NCBI GenBank assembly: GCA_020073085.1 | Contig: JAIQFV010000006.1 | Span: 213,058 to 277,057, forward strand | Source: Terriglobia bacterium | GTDB lineage: Bacteria > Acidobacteriota > Terriglobia > JAIQFV01 | Direction of reading: 5' to 3' | DNA length: 64,000 bases | Part shown: one piece after another, positions 58,802-64,000 of the stretch | How the letters are laid out: every line of letters begins with the position of its first letter | Numbering within the stretch: position 1 is the stretch's first letter | Program-made: the position numbers and the translations under genes | Notes under the pieces: generated by a model | The model's database searches: none | What the model saw: the letters and a program-made list of their open reading frames with translations, nothing else | Told to the model about the DNA's origin: nothing

Positions 58802-59591
58802 TTGGAATTTTGGGTTAATGATCGGGAATGATCTAATGATTGGGGCCGTATCTTTGCAATCTACAATTGGGATTTAGCCTTGCGAAAGATGTCGGTAAGT
58901 ACTGGCCCTTCCCCATTTCTTCTTCGAATTGAGGGACGGTGCCGGAGACGATGACATGGTCTGACCCGCCCGCGGGAAAACGACATTGGATCAATGGATG
59001 TATGACCTCATTGTCTTCTCGGCCGCACGGGGCGAAATCACCAGCTTACGGAAGCGCCCCGCATTGTCGAAGATTCATATCGCATTGAGAATTCGTCGGG
59101 GCTATCCTATCAAGGTGTCGTAAGGAGGCTCCCGGCGGTTTCAGGGATGCCAAGAGGCTTTATCCCCGAGTTCCCTCGTCTCAATTCCAATGTTTTTCAC
59201 AGGGAGTTTTTAAGTGATTTGTATTGTGAAACCGCTCACAAGGATCTTGGCTTACACAAAGGAGACCCAAGAGGGGACACAGGCCCATCCGGGTCTGAAG
59301 AAATCTTCTCAGCTTTTACATGCCCGGTTTGCGAAGACAATGGGTCCTCCAGAGACTAAACATCAAGCGGCACTGATTCACTAAGCACTTGTTGTGGGAG
59401 GCAGAAATCAAAGATACAGTATTCCCTGTTTTCCAGCGACACCGTAAGTTCGCAGGTTAGCTATTAAAGAAATCTTTTTGCAGATTCGTGCCTCACCCCC
59501 TTCTTACTATCAGCATAGGTCGCACGAATGTCCGATTGTCCGTCCTTGATCCACGACTTCACTGATCTTCTGATCACCTTTGGAGGAATTT

Positions 59592-62500
59592 ATGAACCGG
59601 TCGCTGTCATTCCTTGGTCTGATTCTTTTGTGCGTGTTGCTGTGCTACTGTCCGAGCCTGGTATTCGCCATTCAGGACACAAAGGCACCCACCTTGAGTG
59701 CCTTCGATTTCATGGAAAAGACCATTAACACCGGCAGTGGATCTGCGACGGTCACAGTCAACTTCACAGCAACGGATATAACAGCGGACACGACAGACTT
59801 TGAAAGTGGAGTGAAAACGTTCCAAGTGGTGTTCAGAAGCCCTCATGGTCAGTTCGCCACTCGAATAGTCGATCTACCAGCACCCCAGGCTACATGGGAG
59901 GGAACTGCCATTGTCACTTTTCCACAGTTTGGGGAGACCGGGACGTGGGTGGTAGATCTTGTTCAGACCGCAGACCAAGCCGGAAATTGGGGAAGGATAA
60001 ATGGTCCAGCACTCAACGGAGCAGGTTTTCCAGAGTTCCTTGAAGTGACGGGAAACCCGGACTTAACACCGCCTACGCTAGAAGCTTTGAGCTTTGATCC
60101 TGCCTTAATCAACACAGGTTCAAGCCCGACGACGGTTAGCGTAAATTTCTCCACGAAAGACGACAAGAGCGGCATCACGAGTGTCGGAGCGGCATTCAAG
60201 AGCCCTTCAGGCCAACAGATCATTTCGGATTTTGTTGAAGGGGATCCAAAACTTGTTTGGGCCGGTTCCGTTGTACTAACCTTTCCCCAGTTCAGTGAAA
60301 ACGGGAATTGGATCATAGATCGGATCACGCTCGTGGATAAGGTCGGGAATACGGTTGCTTTCCTTGCCGGTCAACTCTCCTCCTTAGGATTTCCAACTGT
60401 GATCAATATAACAGGCCAGCAGGATGTGGCAGCCCCAACACTCACCGCGCTTACTCTTACCCCCACCACCATCAACACGGCGCTGGCTCCGGCGACGGTG
60501 GATGCGAACGTGTCAGGCAGTGACAATCAGAGCGGTATCAGCATCATTTGGCTGTATCTCCAGAACCCCTCAGGGACCGGTGGATTTGCCGTGCCGAAGC
60601 AAATTAACCCTCCTCAAACCACCTGGTCCGGGGTCATCACGGTCAACTTCCCGCAATTCAGTCCCACCGGAACCTGGACCCTGTCAGATTTAGAGCTGGT
60701 TGACGCGGCCGGGAATCATCAATTTATATCTGCACAACAACTTGCCGCCTCCGGTTTTCCGACCCAACTGATTGTGCAAGGCACAGTCAACTCTGCGACC
60801 GGTTTAACTTCATCGACGGATTCCAGTGTGTATGGACAGGCGGTGACATTGACTGCCGATGTCAGCTCCACGGTATCCGGGGCCCCAATTCCTACGGGGA
60901 CAGTCACCTTCATGGAAGGCTCAACTTCGCTCGGTACCGCATCACTTATAGGTGGGGTTGCGAGGTACACCACCTCGTCACTCCCGGCAGGTTCTCACGG
61001 GATTACTGCAACCTACAATGGCGACAGCAATTTCAATCCCGGGACATCAATTGAAATAACACAAACTGTCCAGAGGGCCACGCTGACCGTGACAGCCGAC
61101 AACAAGTCCATGCCCCCGGGTGGCCCACTCCCGACATTAACGGCAGTGCTGAGCGGCTTTGCGAATGGAGAATCCTCCAGCGTGGTCAGTGGAAGTGCCA
61201 GCCTGAGCACGACCGCAACCGCGAGCAGTCCATATGGAACCTATCCGATCACAGTGACTGTGGGGACCCTTTCGGCGGCGAATTACACCTTCACCTTTGT
61301 CAATGGGGTACTGACCGTCATGGAGGAGGCGGATCTTGGGGTGACTCTCCAGGGGCCATCTAAGACAGTGCAAGTGAATACCAATGCGACGTTCACCATC
61401 ACGGTCACGAATACCGGTAAGAATTCGGCTACCGGCGTGGTAGTGACCGACGTCTTACCATCGAGCTTGACATACTTTTCGAAGGTGGGATCGCCCGAAT
61501 GGACGTGCAACGCTACCCCCACGGGTACGGTGAATTGCCTCAAGGGAGTACCCATTACAGTAGATGAAACAGTTTCATTAACCCTGCTGGTGACAGTGAA
61601 CTGCGGCGCCGCAGATGGGACACAAATCAGCACTGATGTCTCCGTGAGTTTCCCGGGAATAGATCCCGCCTTGGGAAACAACACAAACAGTGCCGTATTG
61701 GTGGTCTCGAACCCGGCGGCGGATATCACCCCGGCGGTCGCAGCTTTCCGTTCGCGCGGAGGGGCCGGGAGTATCGCGTCGTCGTCAGCCACCACTTGTC
61801 CTTTGACGGCGGTCAGCAACTCCGATTTCCTGACCATCACCGCCACCCGTGGAGGACAGGCGGGCGGCACCGTGGACTACCAGGTCTCGCCGAATGCTGG
61901 AACCACGCCGCGCACCGGGACGCTGTCGATTGCCGGCCGGACTTTCTCGGTGACCCAATCGGCCGCGACCCCGGAGAACAGTCAGGCCGCAGCCTCATTG
62001 GACTCCGGAGGCTCAAGTGGATTCTCAACCCCCGGAACAAACGACACCGTCGAAGCCGGCGCGGCAGAGGTGACTCCGAGCGCTGGAAAGAGCAGTGCCG
62101 AACGGGTGGCGCAGCTGAATCAGGTATGGGGCACAGCCGTGTTCAGTTTGAAACAAAACAATACGGTGGTCAGTGAAGCGGGCGTGCCTGCTTCTCCGGC
62201 AACGACCGCGGCTCGAATCTTCATCGACTACCGGAGCGGTGTCCCGACAAAAAGTGCGGCATTAGAAATTGGAACGATAAGCGTCAATACCGGGATTGGA
62301 ATCGTGAACAAGGGGAGTAATGCCGCACACCTGACCTTCATCCTGCGAGACGAACGTGGAGCCGTGGTTGAGGTGGGGCATGGAACACTGCCTGTGGGCA
62401 ATCACCGGGCAGTCTTTATCGACCAGCTCTCCCAGTTGGCGCCTGACTTTACGATACCAGTCGGCTTTGCCTCCACGGGCGCCGGGACGCTCCAAATCCA

Positions 62501-63464
62501 GAGCGACCAGCCGGTATCGGTGGTGGCGTTGAGGCTGACTACGAACCAACGAGGGGAGACCTTGATGACCAGCCTGCCGGTGGCGGATGAAACCAGGACG
62601 CTCCCCGGCACGACAATCTACTATCCCCAGGTGGCCGACGGGGGCGGTTATCAGACCGAATTCGTTTTGATGAACCCCGCCGGCATTTCGCAAACCGGCC
62701 AGATCCGATTCTACACGGATGAGGGGGCCCCCTTGACGGTTCACCGGGCAGGCGACGCGGGAGTCGGCGCAGCGATCTTTAATTACAGCATTCTGCCGGG
62801 CGGATGTTTCCTGTTCCGAACAGACGGAGTACCCACCTCGGTCCACACCGGCTCGGCGCAGGTATTGCCGGATAGCGGGACATCGGCCCCGGTGGGAGTG
62901 GGCTTGTTCAGCTACTCACTTGCGGGGACGCTCTTCGGTTCCGGAATTCTGGTCACGGAGTCGGGGATTCCTTCGGCCCAACCGACCACCCATGCGTTGG
63001 TCTACGTGGATCAATCCAAGGATCATTTGACGGGGCTGGCACTGGCCGCCGTGGATGGGTCCGCGGTGCGCGTGACGCTGAAGGTTCTTCAAGGCGACGG
63101 AACACAAGTAGTAGGAACGGGGAGCGTGGATCTGGCCGGCAACGGGCACACCGCCCGATTTGTCAATGAACTCATCCCGGGATTGCCTGAAAATTTCGTA
63201 GGGGTATTGGATTTGACGGCGCCTACACCCTTTGCAGCCCTGACGTTGCGGGGACTGTCGAACACGCGAGGTGATTTCCTGCTGACCACTTTCCCAGTGG
63301 CGGACTTCAACCAGCCATCGCCGACCCCGATTGTCTTCCCTCAGATTGCCGACGGCGGCGGGTACCAGACGGAGATCATCTTGTTAAACACCAGCGGGCT
63401 GCCTGTAAACCTCAAGATCTCCTTCTTCGGAGAGGACGGCCTGCCCCTGGACGTGGCCAAATAA
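59592..63464 (+). CDS. Large exported multi-domain protein (Ig-like, MBG-like, DUF11-like, BACON-like modules)
   Basis: 1,290 residues; GGAGGAATTT directly precedes ATG 59592. A signal peptide spans about 1-26 (LSFLGLILLCVLLCYCPSLVFA). Three repeats of about 120 residues follow, starting DTKAPTLSAF (29), DLTPPTLEAL (156) and DVAAPTLTAL (277), each with a VNF and FPQFSxxGxW phrase. Then come an Ig-like domain (about 402-494, PIPTGTVTFMEGSTSLG, TYNGDSNF), an MBG-like domain (495-577), a DUF11-like domain (578-708, FTITVTNTGKNSATGVVVTDVLP) and a BACON-like domain (709-793). The C-terminal part repeats a module twice (VSEAGVPAS at 859, VTESGIPSA at 1119; VADGGGYQTE in both). The second copy ends early at LPLDVAK, nine bases before the repeat array. 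Likely a cell-surface or matrix protein; role unknown. Confidence 0.85.
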   Translation: MNRSLSFLGLILLCVLLCYCPSLVFAIQDTKAPTLSAFDFMEKTINTGSGSATVTVNFTATDITADTTDFESGVKTFQVVFRSPHGQFATRIVDLPAPQATWEGTAIVTFPQFGETGTWVVDLVQTADQAGNWGRINGPALNGAGFPEFLEVTGNPDLTPPTLEALSFDPALINTGSSPTTVSVNFSTKDDKSGITSVGAAFKSPSGQQIISDFVEGDPKLVWAGSVVLTFPQFSENGNWIIDRITLVDKVGNTVAFLAGQLSSLGFPTVINITGQQDVAAPTLTALTLTPTTINTALAPATVDANVSGSDNQSGISIIWLYLQNPSGTGGFAVPKQINPPQTTWSGVITVNFPQFSPTGTWTLSDLELVDAAGNHQFISAQQLAASGFPTQLIVQGTVNSATGLTSSTDSSVYGQAVTLTADVSSTVSGAPIPTGTVTFMEGSTSLGTASLIGGVARYTTSSLPAGSHGITATYNGDSNFNPGTSIEITQTVQRATLTVTADNKSMPPGGPLPTLTAVLSGFANGESSSVVSGSASLSTTATASSPYGTYPITVTVGTLSAANYTFTFVNGVLTVMEEADLGVTLQGPSKTVQVNTNATFTITVTNTGKNSATGVVVTDVLPSSLTYFSKVGSPEWTCNATPTGTVNCLKGVPITVDETVSLTLLVTVNCGAADGTQISTDVSVSFPGIDPALGNNTNSAVLVVSNPAADITPAVAAFRSRGGAGSIASSSATTCPLTAVSNSDFLTITATRGGQAGGTVDYQVSPNAGTTPRTGTLSIAGRTFSVTQSAATPENSQAAASLDSGGSSGFSTPGTNDTVEAGAAEVTPSAGKSSAERVAQLNQVWGTAVFSLKQNNTVVSEAGVPASPATTAARIFIDYRSGVPTKSAALEIGTISVNTGIGIVNKGSNAAHLTFILRDERGAVVEVGHGTLPVGNHRAVFIDQLSQLAPDFTIPVGFASTGAGTLQIQSDQPVSVVALRLTTNQRGETLMTSLPVADETRTLPGTTIYYPQVADGGGYQTEFVLMNPAGISQTGQIRFYTDEGAPLTVHRAGDAGVGAAIFNYSILPGGCFLFRTDGVPTSVHTGSAQVLPDSGTSAPVGVGLFSYSLAGTLFGSGILVTESGIPSAQPTTHALVYVDQSKDHLTGLALAAVDGSAVRVTLKVLQGDGTQVVGTGSVDLAGNGHTARFVNELIPGLPENFVGVLDLTAPTPFAALTLRGLSNTRGDFLLTTFPVADFNQPSPTPIVFPQIADGGGYQTEIILLNTSGLPVNLKISFFGEDGLPLDVAK

Positions 63465-63473
63465 GGATCATCC

Positions 63474-64000
63474 GGGTGCCGCAGGCATGTGCTCCTTGCA
63501 TGCCTGCGCCTTGATCCCGAGCCTATCACGTTCTGGGGGTCTACCTTTGCAGATGAAGCCGAGGCGGACGAAGGGCCCCCGGTCCTCACCGTCGCAGACA
63601 TGCACAAGACGCATATCTGCAGCACCCCCATCCTGGAAAATAATCGTGAGGGTGCCTGCGCCTTGATCCCGAGCCTATCACGTTCTGGGGGTCTACCCTT
63701 GCAGATGAAGCCGAGGCGGACGAAGGGCCCCCCAGTCCTCACCGTCGCAGACATGCACAAGACGCATATCTGCGGCACCCCCATCCTGGAAAATAATCGT
63801 GAGGGTGCAGCGGGCATGCGCTCTTTGCATGCCTGCGCATCGGTCCCGAGCCTATCGGGTCCCGAGGGTCTACGATTGCAGATGAAGCTGAGGCGGACGA
63901 AGAGCCCTCCAGACCTCACCGTCGCAGACATGCACAAGACGCATATCTGCGGCACCCCCGTCCTGGAAAATAATCGTGAGGGTGCCGCGGGCATGCGCTC
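63474..64000. repeat. Tandem array of about 177-bp copies of the inverted-repeat element (continues past window)
   Basis: Units at 63474-63649 (176 bp), 63650-63802 (153 bp) and 63803-63979 (177 bp) are direct repeats; a fourth begins at 63980. Each starts with GGGTGC, continues with a hairpin GCATGCCTGCG where present, and ends with CGCAGACATGCACAAGACGC plus GGCACCCCC, then TCCTGGAAAATAATCGTGAG. The second unit lacks a 24-bp piece holding the left hairpin. The ends match those of the element at 58636-58801, with point changes. Confidence 0.85.

Larger units (their letters stand above)
58235..59591. other. 1.36-kb gene-poor region with transposase relic and MITE-like element
   Basis: No intact gene is supported. 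It contains a frameshifted RAYT-type transposase relic (58482-58635) directly followed by the 166-bp inverted-repeat element (58636-58801). From 58802 to 59591 I see only short frames without ribosome-binding sites; the last 100 bp carry the leader of the large exported protein. The region may be an insertion hot spot. Confidence 0.6.

Noticed and set aside
59147..59359. 70-codon plus-strand frame before the large exported protein
   Set aside because: No ribosome-binding site, no domain, and it lies in a gene-poor, element-bearing region.
63341..63994. Minus-strand frame with repeated phrases such as PSRLFSRMGVPQICVLCMSATVR
   Set aside because: The peptide repeats arise from the tandem DNA element read in one frame; no ribosome-binding site, and part is antisense to the exported protein gene.
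63474..64000. Possible CRISPR array
   Set aside because: The repeats are about 177 bp, contiguous, and lack short unique spacers; no cas gene is present.

Overview
The window looks like a chromosomal segment of an Acidobacteriota bacterium. The assignment rests on the gene families: two Oar-like TonB-dependent receptors with a carboxypeptidase-regulatory N-terminus, an 846-residue ADOP-type FtsX/MacB permease, a Ser/Thr kinase with a multi-membrane C-terminus coupled to an ECF sigma factor, a DUF3857/transglutaminase/TPR protein, and secreted proteins carrying Ig-like, DUF11-like and BACON-like modules. This is inference from family content; there is no rRNA marker. No tRNA, rRNA or CRISPR array was recognised. 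Genes are dense, GC-rich and on both strands, with no prophage or integrated plasmid.

Layout. 1-5.3 kb (minus): a membrane patatin-like lipase cut by the left edge, a secreted alpha/beta hydrolase, a VOC-fold protein and a secreted M28 peptidase. 5.6-11.6 kb (plus): an Oar-like receptor, a stand-alone GT51-like transglycosylase, an exported AstE/M14-like metalloenzyme and a POTRA protein. 12.1-14.6 kb: a two-gene ABC exporter. 14.6-23.9 kb (minus): two large hybrid histidine kinases; the second overlaps a response regulator with an RsbW-like kinase domain. Between them lies a MarR regulator plus a QueG-like Fe-S/SCP2 fusion protein, both preceded by the same palindromic operator. 24.3-31.6 kb: a secreted module protein, a secreted HEAT-repeat protein and a second Oar-like receptor. 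31.8-36.4 kb (minus): an envelope cluster of flippase, ANL/PaaK-like ligase and SLC13-like transporter. 37-46.4 kb (plus): the transglutaminase/TPR protein, a polyamine pair (deoxyhypusine-synthase-like and ornithine-decarboxylase-like), an endonuclease-III-like protein and an unknown exported helical protein. 46.5-55.6 kb (mostly minus): a lipoprotein, the Ser/Thr kinase/sigma pair, a BaiN-like flavoprotein, a CAP-domain protein (plus) and the ADOP permease. 56.4-63.5 kb (plus): an ECF sigma/anti-sigma pair and a 1,290-residue multi-domain exported protein.

The intergenic DNA is the least ordinary part. Several unrelated families of small palindromes (REP-like) sit between genes at 27.7, 47.4-47.8, 55.9-56.05, 58.6 and 63.5-64.0 kb. 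They include a 44-bp perfect palindrome, a symmetric four-hairpin array, and a 166-bp element with 37-bp terminal inverted repeats that recurs as a tandem array at the right edge. The 166-bp copy abuts a frameshifted relic of a RAYT/IS200-type (Y1) transposase, which suggests these palindromes were moved by REP-associated transposases. The tandem array begins right after the large exported protein, whose last module looks truncated.
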